The notes: generated by a model from the sequence alone, not told the origin. A stretch of DNA of 64,000 nt from Prorocentrum cordatum (GCA_963575745.1 CAUYUJ010015308.1:133501-197500), one strand, 5' to 3'. Shown: positions 31,375 to 41,232, numbered from the stretch's first letter. Numbers and translations are program-made.

Positions 31375-31490
31375 TCTCCCTGGGGCCGGTTCTTCATCTC
31401 CAGTCGTCTCTGGACGGTCCTGGGGTCCTGGGGCTCAGCGACGAACCCTGGAGGCCGAAAACTGCAAACAACTCCCGTCGTAATTTTTCA
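31375..31490 (+). repeat. Family 7 dispersed repeat
   Basis: CCTCTCCCTGGGGCCGGTTC, TCTGGACGGTCCTGGGGTCC, GGAGGCCGAAAACTGCAAAC and CTCCCGTCGTAATTTTTC. Confidence 0.6.
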
Positions 31491-31685
31491 ACGGCACGAG
31501 CATGTCAGCGCCCCTCTAACGGGGACTCCACTAAAGGGTACCTTGGCCAATGACCCGGCGAACCCCACCCTTCCCGATATGGGCAACGCTGCAATGTCAA
31601 AAAGAGGCCCAGCGTGGCAAATTTCGGCACCTTCCAAAAAAACCGTCAGTGAGTACTACCCGTTACGGTGCCGCTGAGCATGCCT

Positions 31686-31923
31686 GTGAGCAGGGAGTGA
31701 CCGTCCCGGCATTCTTATAGTCTTACCACGACATGTTCTTAGAACCCCAAAACTTTATAGTGACACAAGCAATTTTCGTCCTCAGATCAGACGCCCGATG
31801 CGTTAAAACAATAAAAAGTCTGAGCCAGAGATGTTCTCGGAACATCCCGTGCAGACCACAAGAGGATCTCAGAACATTCTTTGGTGGCCCTGTAGGCTCG
31901 CCAGGACGTTTCGCCACTGCTTA
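31686..31923 (-). mobile_element. Family 6 introner-like element, copy 2 (238 bp, 6-bp duplication)
   Basis: Flanked by ATGCCT at 31680-31685 and 31924-31929. The termini TGAGCAGGGAGTGACCGTCC and CGTTTCGCCACTGCTTA, and interior words (ACGACATGTTCTTAGAA, AGAACATTCTTTGGTGG), match the 39274-39506 element in the PP2C gene. On the minus strand the duplication reads AGGCAT. Splicing at AG|GC (donor) and AG|GC (acceptor) would remove the element and one duplication exactly. I see no recognised exon at this site, so its use as an intron is unproven. Confidence 0.7.
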
Positions 31924-31929
31924 ATGCCT

Positions 31930-32170
31930 GGGCCCCTCACCACTCGGGAGCGGCCAAGAGGGGGGTGTCCAAGAGGGGGGGGTGCAAATCATGACCGGCG
32001 GCATGTGCGCGGCCCAGCGGGGGGGGCCAGGGACGTCATGAAATACGAAGAGGCGCCATGAAATCTGGGGAAATATCATGGCCCACGCCATGATATCCAC
32101 CCCCCCCTAGTCATCACCCTCCTCTTTTCCGCCCCCGAACCACCGCGAGGGGGGGGTCCTCGCGAAGGAC
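31930..32170. other. G-rich spacer downstream of the last visible PP2C exon
   Basis: Contains GGGGGG blocks and CATGAAATACG / CATGAAATCTG repeats. The 3' exons of the PP2C gene (DGxW and final Asp motifs) should lie at or beyond this side but were not recognised. Confidence 0.4.
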
Positions 32171-32262
32171 ATCTTGCGGATGTCGGGCTGGCAGGCCACG
32201 CCGAGCGCCCGGGCCCCGAAGTCCCCCAGCGCGCGCGTGGCGAGGAGGCCCGGCACGCGGGC
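32171..32262 (-). CDS. PP2C exon 5 (RALGD motif)
   Basis: The acceptor CCCCTCAG ends at 32263. The exon reads ARVPGLLATRALGDFGARAL and GVACQPDIRK, the PP2C block that normally reads GLAxSRxxGD...GVxxxPD; Thr replaces the usual Ser. The exon start is on a codon boundary. The end is uncertain: an AAGAT|GTCC donor at 32171/32170 is one option. Confidence 0.7.
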
Positions 32263-35200
32263 CTGAGGGGCCACGATGGGCCGACTCTCCACCGCCACTG
32301 CCACCGATAGAACGGGGAAGAAGGGAGGATGGGGAGACCTCCTCCTCCTCCTCCTCCTCCTCCTCCCCCTCTTCCCCCTCCTCCTCCTCCTCCTCCTCCT
32401 CCTCCTCCTCCTCCTCCTCCTCCTCCTCCTCCATCCCTCCCCCTCCTCCCTCCTCCTCTCTCCTCCCCCCTCCCTCCTCCTCCTCCTCATCTCCTCCCTC
32501 CTCCTCCACCCTCCTCCTCCTCCCTCATCCCCCTCTTCCCCTTCCCCCTCCTCCTCCCTCCTCCTCCTCCTCCTCCCTCTCCTCCACCTCCTCCTCCTCC
32601 TCCTCCTCCTCTTCCTTCTCCTCCTCCTCCGCCTCTTCCTCCGCCTCCTCCTCCTATACCTATGGTAGTGTCTTGGAAGGCCATTTCGAAGCTTTTGAGC
32701 GGGGCGCGGCCAACGAGAGTGGCCCAGGATGGGCCGAGGAGGCAAGGATGCAAGGGTACCCTTGGGAAGGCTGCCCATCCTTCCTGTGCGGGTTGACTGT
32801 AGGGGGGGCACTGGCACGGGGGGGGGAAGCATCGACCTGGAATCGTAGATACATCGCCGATGGATCGGCGAGAGGCCCCCGGCAGCGAGCCCGCACGCTT
32901 CTGGGCGGGGCGGGGCCGTCGGGCCCCTATCGGAGATGAATGGCGATTGGGGGTCGATGCGTCCCTCTCTGGGCCCACCCTCCCCCAAACGTTGCTCTGT
33001 GGCTTTCGGCCGCTTGGGACGATCGGGGCAACTCCGCAACGCTCTCGGCGGGCGAGGCGCAGCTGCCAAAAGGCATCCCGAGACTTGGGAATCGGAAACC
33101 GCTGAGAAGCCACGAGGACGTAGGAAAATCTAGAACCTCGAAGGTCCTTAGCCTATCCCGACTACACGCAAAAGTGACCCTGGGCAAGTGTGACCTCTGT
33201 TGCGCGGCTCTTCAGAAGCTGCAGGGGGACCAAACACAAGCGCGCAAGACGCTAATTGCCACCGCATCGCGTTCGGCAATCGGTGGGCCCCAATGGGCCC
33301 GCACCAAAGGTCGCTCCGGCGAAGGGCCACTCCGGCGAATGGTCACTCTTACGTACGTGCTGTCGACCTGGACCTAATCCCCCCCCCCCCCTCCTCCTCC
33401 TCCTCCTCCGCCTCCGCCTCCGCCTCCGCCTCCTCCTCCTCCTCCTCTTCCTCCTCCTCCTCCTCCTCCTCCTCCTCCTCCTCCTCCTCCTCCTCCTCCT
33501 CTGGTTGCCCCTGAGCGCCCCTGGCGCGAAGATGCGCAGCGCCCCCGTGGCGGCCGGCACGGGCCGCAGCACGGCTCCGCGCTGGCGCACGCGCTGCTGC
33601 TCCTGCGGGTCGCCGGTGCTGTGGGCGTGGGTCAGGAGGTCGACGCTCTGACAGTCCTCTCGGTTCGGGCGAGAGCCCCTCGGCTACACGCAGGAGTGAC
33701 CCTGGGCAAGAGTGACTTTTGGTGCGCGGCGTCTTGGGGGCCGCGTGAAGGCCAACACACAAGCTCGGAAGACGCTGCTGCCGTTTCGCGATCAGCGATC
33801 GGGGGACCCCAGAGGGCCCGCACCAAGGGTGAGTCCCGCGAATGGACACTCTCACGTATAGTCGAGCCAGCCTTCCGACGATACAATTCAAAACTATCCT
33901 GTGGTGTTGGGTCCTCGATTTGAAGAAACTGCGCCCCCCGTTCCTTACTTCCTTCGTTCCTCTTCTCTTCCCCCGCCTTCATCCTCCCATCCTCCCGCTG
34001 CCCTCCCCTTCCTGACACCCCTGCCTCTGCCCTCCCAAAGTCCTCATACTCCTCCTCCTCCTCCTCCCCCTCCTCCTCCTCCTCCTCCTCCTCTTCCTCC
34101 TCCTCCTCCTCTTCCTCCTCCTCCTCCTCCGCCTCCTCCTCCTCCTCCTCATCCTCCTCCTCATGATCATAAGTATCATCACCATCACCATCACCATCAC
34201 CACCACTATCACCCTCACCCTCACCATCACCATCATCATCATCATCAGCATCATCATCATCCTCATCCTCATCATGATCAGCATCATCATTATCATCATC
34301 ATCATCATGACCATCAGCATCATCATCATCAGAAGCATCATCAACATCATCACCACCATCATTATCAGCATCATCATCACATATACCAGCACCATCACCA
34401 TCACCATCATCAGCATCGGCATCATCATCATCAGCAGCAAGATCACCATCTTCATCATCAGCATCATCATCATCAACATCCTGATCATAATCATCAGCAT
34501 CGCCATCATCACCAGCATCATCATTGTCAGCATCGTTATCACCATCGCCATCGCCATCATCCACACCATCTCGTCAGCATCGTGCCTCTTCTCTCTTCAT
34601 GTGCACCATTTCGGCACACCCCTCACACGGTTCGTGGCCACATAGGGAGCTCCACCGAAGGCCCCAGTGGCTGCACTCACATGCACACCCCTCAAGCGCT
34701 TCGTGGCCACATAGGGAGCTCCACCGAAGGCCCAAGTGGCTGCGTTCGCATGCGTCCCTCGCCTACTTCGGCACACGCTTCGTGGCCCCATACGGACTTC
34801 CACCGATGGCCACAGTGGCTGCGTTCACATGCGTGTCACGCCCATTTTGGCACACCGCTCACGTGCTTCGTGGCCCCACAGGGAGCACCACCGAACGCCC
34901 CAGTGGCTGTGACCACATGCAACCCTGTAACCCATTTCGGCACACCCCTCACCCGCTTCATGGCCCAACGGGGAGCGCCACCGAACGCCCCAGTGGCTGT
35001 GAACACATGCGTTCCCACCATCCATTTCGGCACAGGGGCCCCGTAGGGAGCTCCGCCGAAGAGGATGATACGCACCACTGCGGTACTCACAACTGCACAC
35101 GCTTGGGTCCTTCGATGTTTCGGCCCTCGGGGTTCCCGTGTCGCGCCGAAGCGTGGCGGGTCAGAACTGGCGGAGCGGCACGCCGTCCAAGATTTCCCGA

Positions 35201-38200
35201 CCGAGGGATGTGTTCCAAACAGGGCGGTTTCCGTCTCCAAGGGGGGCTCGCTGTCGGTCCCCGGGGCCGTCGGCAAGGCATACCGCGGGCGGAACACTAC
35301 GACCGGACCTGGGCCAGAAGGACATCCCCTAAGAACATGAGACCCTCCGTTGGCCGAAACAAGCAGAATATAGAAGGGTACTCTCCCCATGATGCGCAAG
35401 AACATCCCACCAACCTGAAGAGCACTAAGGTACGTACCCTCCCCGAACCGACCTCGATCTTATACCTCGGGCCGACCGTACCCCCAGGGCTCGGGACCTC
35501 TGGCAGTCCATTCTCTGGCAGTCCGCTCGGATCGGGCGAGGAGGGGGGCACGACAGCATAGAGCCCCCACATTCCCGCGTTGTGAACAACAGCACGGCGA
35601 GAAATTGGCAACTACTAGTTTTCAGCCTCGGGGAGCACTCGTTCGGCCCCGGGACCGTCAAGAACGTCGGGATGAAGAACCGGTCCCGGCGAAGGGGTCG
35701 AGGCCTCTGGGGGGTCGACGTTGTGAAACAAGCATGACGTCGGAGATCTGGGACGACAAGACAAGAACCGATATCGCTCGGAGGGCTCCCTGTGTAGGGA
35801 ACAGCGGGTGCGCCTGGGTGCCTCAGTTGGCCCTGTGGACGCGCATTGATTCCATATTCGTCCACAGCTCGTCATCGCAGGCAAGTGTTTCCCAGCCCCC
35901 ATCTGTATAGCAACCTCCAGCAGCGTCCAGTGAGGGGGGGGTTCGGTAAAGAGGAGGATGGCAAATCCTCGAGGGAAGGATCACGATGACCATGATCAAG
36001 ATGTCGCGGGATCTTGTCGACCCTGGTCTTCGTCACGGTCCATGTCTGCAACTCCTGGTCACCTTGATCGTTCCCTGTCCCTTCAGATCAACTCACGTGA
36101 CTAGCCCCGCGCATCGAGGGAAACGCCTGGCGGCGCGACCTGCTGACATCGTCATTATCCCTCCCCCTTCCCATTCCCCCCCGGGCCCCTTTCGCCTCAC
36201 CAGATCCTCGGTGACAGTCGCCACCATCGCCCGTGCGTCCCCGAGCCAGGCCACCTGGACATCGGCGCCGACGCAGAGGGCCGCGACGCAGGCGGCGCCC
36301 GAGCAGGCCAGGTCCACGTCCCTGGAGCTCGCCCACGTCAGCAGCTCTCCCTGCGCCTGCTGGAAGGCGTGCAGCAGCGCGTGCTCCACCTGCTGCTTCG
36401 CCGCTGCCGACAGCCCGCACGGCGCGCGCTGCGAGTCTGCTCGGAGGGAGCCGCTGTCGAGCAGGGCGTCGGCCACGAACTTCGGCAGGCTCTGCGCGAT
36501 GCGGAATGCGGCCAGGTGCCCGAAGGGTCCGTGCCCGTCGGCGACGACGTAGAGCGTGGGACCACCCCGGAGGCGAGTGAGGCTGAAGCCGTCCTGGGCG
36601 GGCAGCGGGTCATGCGGGCCCCGCAGCCCCCTGCGGCACGAGACGCCGACGCGCAACTCGCCGGCCTCGAACCGCTCCAGCCACCGCTGCGCCTCGCCTC
36701 CTCGCTCCAGCGCAGCTTCCTCCGAGGACGTCCGCAGCCAGACGCCCCTCTCGCCCCCCGCGTGCGAGCCGGCCTCCAAGGCCGCGACCGCCTGCGCCTC
36801 CACGCCCGCTGGCACCAGCTCGGGGTCCAGGTCGCGCAGGGCGGCGTCCCGCCAGAGGCTGTCGATCTCCTCGGCCTCCTCGGGCAGCACCATCTCGCGC
36901 TCCGCCTTCAGCTTGTCGCGACGGTGGTCGCCCGGCACCCGGGCGCCGGCGGCGGGCCTGGCTGGTCGCGCCGCGGGCACCTCGCCGCTGCTCGTGAGCG
37001 CCTTGAGGGGCAGCCTGCCTGGCGCCGGGCCCGCGCCAGCGCGCGGCGCGCCCTTCAGCGCCGCCTGCGGCCGCGGCGGCGGCTTCGGGACCCACTGGTT
37101 CGTCGGCAGCTCGGGGAGGCCCGTCTTGCTGCGCAGCGCCGTGGCCTCCTTGTCCACGGGCCGCGCGACCCGCTCCTCGCCCTCTCGCACCCTGATCAGC
37201 TTCATGTCCATGTCAGGGAAGACGTTCTCCTGGAACACCGGGTCGTGGTTCGCCACCACTGGCGCACGCCAGGGCTCGGCCGTGAGCGCCAGGAGGTCCA
37301 TGTCGCGGTCGGACCCGAACAGCTCGTCCAGCTCCGCGGAGGAGGCTGGCGGCTTCAGCCACGGCTCCGTGCCCTCGTAGTCCTCTGGCTCGTAGGCTGA
37401 GAAATCCGGGAAGTGCAGGTGGCTGTGGTCATACCCCGGCGGCCCTTCTCGGCTACACGCAAGAGTGGCCCTAGGCAAGAGTGACCTGTGGTGCGCGGCT
37501 TACCCAGGGGACGCGTGGTGGCCAGACCTGGGCGCGCAAGCCGCTGCTGTACCGCTTCGCGCTCCGCGATCGGGGCACTCCAGCGGGCCCGCACCACAAG
37601 ACCACTCCGGCGAAGAGTCACTCGTACACGTCTAGTCGACCTGCGCCGGCGCACGCGAAGTTGGCGCCGCCACTGGGCGGGGGCGCCGCGAGGGGGCTCG
37701 CGGTCGGGCCGAGGAGAGGCGGCGGCGCGGCCACCTGCAGCGGCGCAGGCCACGCCGCGCCGGGTGGCCCGAGCGGGGGGCCCGGCGGCGGCAGGCACGG
37801 CGGAGCCGGGCCGCCGAGGAGGCCGCCCCGCGCGGGCGGGGGCAGCAGCGGGGGCAGGGCGAGGCCCGCCGCAGCCCCGCAGGGGCCCGCCGCCAGCGCG
37901 CCGGCGACCGCCTGCCCCGAGGGGTGCTGCCGCGCAGAGGGCTGCGGCGGGGCTGGCGGCTGCGGCAGGGCGGGCGGCTGCGGCAGGGCGGGCGGCTGCG
38001 GCGGCATCAGCCTGGCCTCAAACTCGATCTCGCCAGTGCGCACGCCCTCGAGGCGCTCGCGGCGCCGGACCCACTGCTGCGGCGGCAGGCCCCCGAGCGG
38101 GACCACAGCCCTGCCCAGGCTGTCGTCGCCACGGAGCCTGACGTTCTCGTTGAAGACCTCGAGGCGCAGCTCCGCGTCGTGAGGCCCCACGTCGAGGGCG

Positions 38201-39627
38201 AACTCGTTCCCCGTCCTCCATACCGGGTTGAGGTTATCGTCGATGGTGGGCGTCCGGCGCTCGGCGTGCCCGACCCTGGCTACGACGTAGGGGTCGGAGA
38301 CGTCGCCAAAGAGTCCGCTGTCCTTGTTCAGCAGGTCATGCCCCGCCAGTATGCGAAGCTGGAGGGTGCTCACGCTGGCGCCATTCCCAGCGGCGGCGGC
38401 GGCGGGGCCGGCGGCGGCGCACCCGCAGCCGCCGGGGGCAGCCGAGCGCTGCCCCTCCTGGACCACGAGCTCGATGCCGCAGTTGGCGGGCCCCCCGCGC
38501 GCGTCCAGCAGCGCGTAGGCCGACGGCGCGCCCGACCGCGGGTCGAGCCGGTAGATGGGGCAGGTGCCGAGCAGGGCGCCGTCCGAGAACTCGACGTCGA
38601 CGTGCAGCATCGCCTCGGCCGTGTCCGCACGCAGGGCGCCGACGGCGCGCACGTCCACGCTCTCCGTGCCGCCCGCGGGGCCGGAGCCGGGCACCGGCGG
38701 CGCGCTGCACAGCTCGCCGCCCGCGTCGCGCAGGCGCAGCACGTAGCCGAGCCCGGGCCTCGACGGCACGTCCAGCAGGCGCAGCACCTGCAGCGTCGCG
38801 GGGCCCAGCGCCTGCGGCGCCTGCGGGGCGGGATGCGCCTGCGGCTGTGGCCCGGGCGGGGCCGCCAGCAGCGGCGGCGGCGCCAGCTCGAAGGCCGCGC
38901 CCGGCGCCACCGTGAGGGGCGCTGGGATCGGCGGCCCCTGCGACCAAGGATCGGCGTCGCGGGGGGCGTCCTGCGGCGCGCCCGCGTAGCCCTCCACGAC
39001 CACCACCTCGACGCCGCAGCTGGCTGGGTGGCCGCCGGGCACCGTGCTGAGGCTGTAGCAGTTCGGCCTGGCCGACCGCGGGTCCAGCCGGCTGATCTGG
39101 CAGCGTCCGACCACCTGGCCGCCGAGGCGCTCCACCTGCAGCTGCAGCACCACGGACGTGCTGCTCAGCCGCAGCGCGCCCTCTGCCTCCAGCGTCAGCG
39201 TCTCCCTGTCCTGGTCCAGGTGCGGCCCGCTGGGGATCTCGCGCGACACGGCCAGCTCCCTGTACCCGTCCTCTTGAGCAGGGACCGACCGTCCTAGCAC
39301 CCCTACAGGCCCACTACGACATGTTCCTAGATCCAAAGAGTGCCCAAATGACAAATGCAATGATCATAGTACAGGAAGCCAATGTGATCAACAAGACAGC
39401 GCCAGCCAGAACTGTTCCAAGAACACGTCGTGCAAACCACGAACAGTTCTTAGAACATTGTTTGGTGGGCCTATGTGCTGGCCAGGACGCTTCGCCACTG
39501 CTTGAGTCCTCGCCCTCGAGAACCCTGAGGACGTAGGGCAGCGCCTGGCCGCCCGCCGACTGGTCGAACTCCCGGGGCACGTCCAGGAGGCGCATGACCC
39601 GCAGCTGCAGGCCCTCGGCCACCACCC
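32171..39627 (-). CDS. C2-domain / PP2C-type protein phosphatase gene (five visible exons, incomplete at both ends)
   Basis: Minus-strand gene model with exons 39627-39509, 39270-37641, 37444-36201, 33656-33510 and 32262-32171. The exon phases agree across introns 1, 2 and 3. The protein begins with duplicated C2-like modules, then a canonical C2 domain (membrane or Ca2+ binding), then a linker and a PP2C metal-dependent Ser/Thr phosphatase domain. Its DGHGxxGH, SGxx, GDxR, RGAV and RALGD motifs fall in the right order across exons 3 to 5. The introns are 238, 196, 2544 and about 1247 bp and consist largely of dispersed repeats. The 5' end (before GVVAEGLQLRV) and the 3' end (DGxW motif, last metal-binding Asp) were not found. 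Linking C2 and PP2C into one gene rests on phase-compatible splice sites, not on a transcript. Confidence 0.7.
32340..32660 (+). repeat. (CTC)n tract in PP2C intron 4
   Basis: Almost pure CCT/CTC/TCC repeats. On the coding strand of the gene it is a purine (GGA) tract. Confidence 0.9.
32672..32795 (+). repeat. Family 8 dispersed repeat, copy 3 (intron 4)
   Basis: GAGCGGGGCGCGGCCAACGA, GAGGCAAGGATGCAAGGGTA and TGCGGGTTGACTGTAGG match 10345-10475. Confidence 0.65.
32829..32961 (+). mobile_element. Family 3 element, core copy (intron 4)
   Basis: GCATCGACCTGGAATCGTAG at the left and GATTGGGGGTCGATGCGT at the right form an inverted repeat of about 33 bp. The interior shares CGCACG.TTCTGGGCGGGG and the GGCCCCTATCGGAGAT block. 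Confidence 0.7.
33157..33366 (-). mobile_element. Family 5 introner-like element, copy 3 (intron 4)
   Basis: Plus-strand left end CCCGACTACACGCAAAAGTG and right end CACTCTTACGTACGTGCTGTCGA are imperfect inverted repeats. They match the elements at 33679-33864 and 37445-37640. On the gene strand it begins CAG|GTCGAC, the same donor-like start as the 37640 copy. It sits inside a larger intron here. Confidence 0.7.
33385..33505 (+). repeat. (CTC)n tract next to exon 4
   Basis: CTCCTC repeats with CTCCGC variants, directly downstream of exon 4 on the gene strand. Confidence 0.9.
33510..33656 (-). CDS. PP2C exon 4
   Basis: Reads DCQSVDLLTHAHSTGDPQEQ, then QRVRQRGAVLRPV and RIFAPGAL. This fits the PP2C segment that normally follows the GDSR motif (TxDH..D..E..R....GG). 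The acceptor ACCGAGAG|GAC at 33657/33656 is in phase 0, matching the phase 0 donor CTG|GTGAGG of exon 3 at 36201/36200. The exon end is uncertain: the bases run into GGGGCAACCAGAGG, with no GT nearby, so a GC or GA donor would be needed. Confidence 0.65.
33679..33864 (-). mobile_element. Family 5 introner-like element, copy 2 (intron 3)
   Basis: Ends CTCGGCTACACGCAGGAGTG and CACTCTCACGTATAGTCGAG. It lies about 22 bp upstream of exon 4 on the gene strand. It has the same orientation relative to the gene as the other two family 5 copies. Confidence 0.7.
33891..35114 (+). mobile_element. Family 2 composite element, copy I (intron 3)
   Basis: The head AACTATCCTGTGGTGTTGGG and GTCCTCGATTTGAAG is followed by CTC-rich (34045-34165) and CAT/ATC-rich (34165-34560) microsatellites. 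Then come five to six units with TTCGTGGCC.CATAGGGAGC, TCCACCGAAGGCCCCAGTGG and TTTCGGCACACCCCTCAC. The tail is GTACTCACAACTGCACACGC, TTGGGTCCTTCG. The same order occurs at 50960-52016 (inverted) and 59270-60441. Confidence 0.8.
35115..36200. other. Rest of PP2C intron 3: repeats of families 12 and 7
   Basis: 35295-35490 (family 12: CGGACCTGGGCCAGAAGGAC, AACATGAGACCCTCCG, CGAACCGACCTCGAT) matches 41768-41965. 35620-35700 is an inverted family 7 copy. GGGTCGACGTTGTGAAACAAGC near 35715 recurs at 46025-46070. No exon is recognised. The donor of the intron, CTG|GTGAGG, is at 36201/36200. Confidence 0.55.
36201..37444 (-). CDS. PP2C exon 3: linker and N-terminal half of the phosphatase domain
   Basis: The first part (YDHSHLHFPDFSAYEPEDYE, ELDELFGSDRDMDLLAL) is acidic. 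It leads to a Pro/Ala-rich linker and a helical segment with EEAEEIDSLWRDAALRDLDP. The PP2C domain starts near GVSCRRGLRGPHDPLPAQDG and continues FSLTRLRGGPTLYVVADGHG, PFGHLAAFRIAQSLP, LACSGAACVAALCVGADVQV and AWLGDARAMVATVTEDL. ADGHGPFGH and GDAR carry metal-coordinating and structural residues of the family. The exon starts with the last two bases of a codon and ends on a codon boundary at a strong GTGAGG donor. Confidence 0.8.
37445..37640 (-). mobile_element. Intron 2 = family 5 introner-like element, copy 1
   Basis: Donor CAG|GTCGAC at 37641/37640 and acceptor GAAG|GG at 37445/37444. Joining them gives GCA GGG CCG CCG with the frame preserved (phase 1). The flanks GCAGG and GAAGG look like a target duplication with one change. 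The element has inverted ends (TCGGCTACACGCAAGAGTG / CACTCGTACACGTCTAGTCGA). Sister copies lie in introns 3 and 4. An alternative acceptor CCGAG|AA three bases earlier would also keep the frame. Confidence 0.75.
37641..39270 (-). CDS. PP2C gene exon 2: C2-like modules and C2 domain
   Basis: After DGYRELAVSREI the exon completes one C2-like module (QLQVERLGGQVVGRCQISRL, PASCGVEVVVVEG). It then holds a full second copy (TLQVLRLLDVPSRPGLGYVL, HVDVEFSDGALLGTCPIYRL, GPANCGIELVVQEG). The third module is a typical C2 domain: LQLRILAGHDLLNKDSGLFG, DVSDPYVVARVG, NLNPVWRTGNEFALDV, LEVFNENVRLRGDDSLGRAV, with Asp residues at the usual Ca2+-loop positions. A Pro/Gly/Ala-rich stretch with PPALPQPPALPQPPAPPQ ends the exon. 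C2 domains usually tether proteins to membranes or partners. The start follows the intron 1 acceptor, not an ATG. Confidence 0.8.
39274..39506 (-). mobile_element. Intron 1 = family 6 introner, with 5-bp target duplication
   Basis: TCCTC (minus: GAGGA) lies at 39269-39273 and 39507-39511. On the minus strand, splicing GAG|GA...GAG|GA (intron 39508-39271) removes the element and one duplication. It restores GGC GAG GAC GGG TAC (G-E-D-G-Y) in frame, which aligns with the parallel position of the second C2-like module. The donor is GA, one of the non-GT donors known in dinoflagellates. The second copy is at 31686-31923. Confidence 0.82.
39509..39627 (-). CDS. PP2C gene, first visible exon
   Basis: Reads VVAEGLQLRVMRLLDVPREF then DQSAGGQALPYVLRVLEGE. 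It is the start of the first C2-like module and parallels LQVLRLLDVPSRPGLGYVLR in exon 2. The acceptor GGCAG|GG ends at 39628, and an in-frame TGA lies five codons further upstream. So this is an internal exon and the 5' exon lies to the right, beyond the GGA tract; I could not identify it. Confidence 0.65.
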
Positions 39628-39639
39628 CTGCCTTCGAGG

Positions 39640-41067
39640 ATCAGGGCTCAACTTAGCTGCCCGATACGAGACACACAACACATAGCGTATTGACACGGAG
39701 TTCAACACGTAGACCGAAAACGTGGGTCTGGCGCGATACGTTCGCCAAAACGTGGGCAAACACGTTGAGCCAACACGCAGCATGTTCACACGGATGTTTT
39801 GCAGGAACGCGAGGGACACGGAAAGAGGAAGATGAGGAGGAGGATGAGGATGGGGAGGAGGATGAAGATGTTGAGGAGGAGGAGGAGGAGGAGGAGGAGG
39901 AGGAGGAGGAGGAGGAGGAGGAGGAGGAGGGGAGAGGAGGAAGGAGGAGGAGGAGGGGAGGAGGAGAGGCGAGAGGGGAGGGAGGAGGGATGAGGCAGGG
40001 AGGAGGGAGGGAGGAGGGAGGGGGGAGAAGGAGGAGGAGGAGGACGGCGGAGAGGAGGAGAGGAGGAGGAGGAGAAGGAGAAGGAGGATTAGGACGAGGC
40101 GTAGGAGGAGGAGGAGGAGGAGGAGGAGAAGGAGGAGGAGGAGGAGGAGGAGAAGGAGAGGAGGAGGAGGAGGTGGAAGAGGAGAAGGAGGAGGCGGAGG
40201 AGGAGGGGGACGAGGGCACGAGGAGGAGGAGGGGGAGGTGGAGGAGGAGGAAAGGAGGAGGAGGAGGTGGAGGAGGAGGGATGAGGGCGAGGCTGGAGGC
40301 GGGAGAAGAGAGAGAGAGATAAGAGAGACAAAAAAAAGGAAGGGGACGACGAAGGCGGCGGCGACACGAACAAACGCCGACGACGAGGGCTGCCGACGAC
40401 GCCGCCGGCGACGGCACTGGCCTCCATCAGCGCGCCCCACTGGCTGTGCGCCGGCGGCTCCGCCGCGTGCGCCCCAGTGGCTCTCGGGCGACGCCGGCGC
40501 GGGGCCGCGCCTGGCGGCAGCGGCGTCGCGCCACTGGCCGCGCTCGGGCGGGCGCTGGCGGGGACTGCTCTCCGCGCTCCATGGCGCGCGGGGCGCTCCG
40601 CGCCGCGCTCGGCGAGGGAGGGACGGGCGCGCGGTGGGCGCGCGGCGCGCGCCGCCGCCGCCGCCGCGGAAACGGCGGCGCCTCTCCGCCGCCGCGCGGC
40701 GGCGCTAAGCCGCGCGGCGGCGCTCGCCACGCTCGCTGCGGGGGCCTCGGGCCGAGGCGACAGAGCCGCGCGCGCGCGTTCGAGCGGTGCGGAAGGGAGA
40801 GGGGGAGGAAGAGGAGCGGGAGAGGAAGGAGAGAGGAGGGGGCTGGAGGCGCGGAGGATGGAGGAGGCAGAGGAAGCGGAGGAGGAGGAGGCAGAGGAGG
40901 AGGGCGAGGCTGGAGGCCAGGAGAGGAGCGAGAGAGAGAGAGAGAGAGGGGAAGAGGAAGAAAAGGCAAGCACAAAAACGCTTTGGACCAGGGCTGAGGG
41001 CCGACGACGACGCACTGGTGTCAAAGCGGGCCAGGAACGATGGAGGATGAGGATGAGGCCAATAGTA
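39640..41067. other. (GGA)n tracts around a GC-rich block
   Basis: 39825-40290 and 40780-40960 are GGA/GAG tracts. 40380-40770 is a GC-rich, non-repetitive block that could hide a 5' exon of the C2/PP2C gene (minus-strand PPAHSQWGALMEASAVAGG), but no splice-supported frame stands out. 39660-39800 has repeated ACACG/CGTTGA words. Confidence 0.4.
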
Positions 41068-41232
41068 CACCACGCGAAATGCTTAAGAAACCATGGGTTA
41101 AGAAAATCATGGTCTTAGAACTTCAATAAAAACCCAACATTTCTATCAAAATCTTAGGATTTACATTGAAACGTTAAGAATAATCGAGACTCTGGCCGAA
41201 AACTTGGGTTTTCTTACGCATCGCCTAAGGTG
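41068..41232. mobile_element. 165-bp MITE, copy 2, flanked by TA
   Basis: Starts CACCACGCGAAATGCTTAAG and ends TTACGCATCGCCTAAGGTG. TA lies at 41066-41067 and 41233-41234. It aligns with copy 1 over its whole length with scattered differences. Confidence 0.8.

Noticed and set aside
40380-40770. GC-rich block as the 5' exon of the C2/PP2C gene
   Set aside because: An open frame exists on both strands, but no donor/acceptor pair in the correct phase could be identified.
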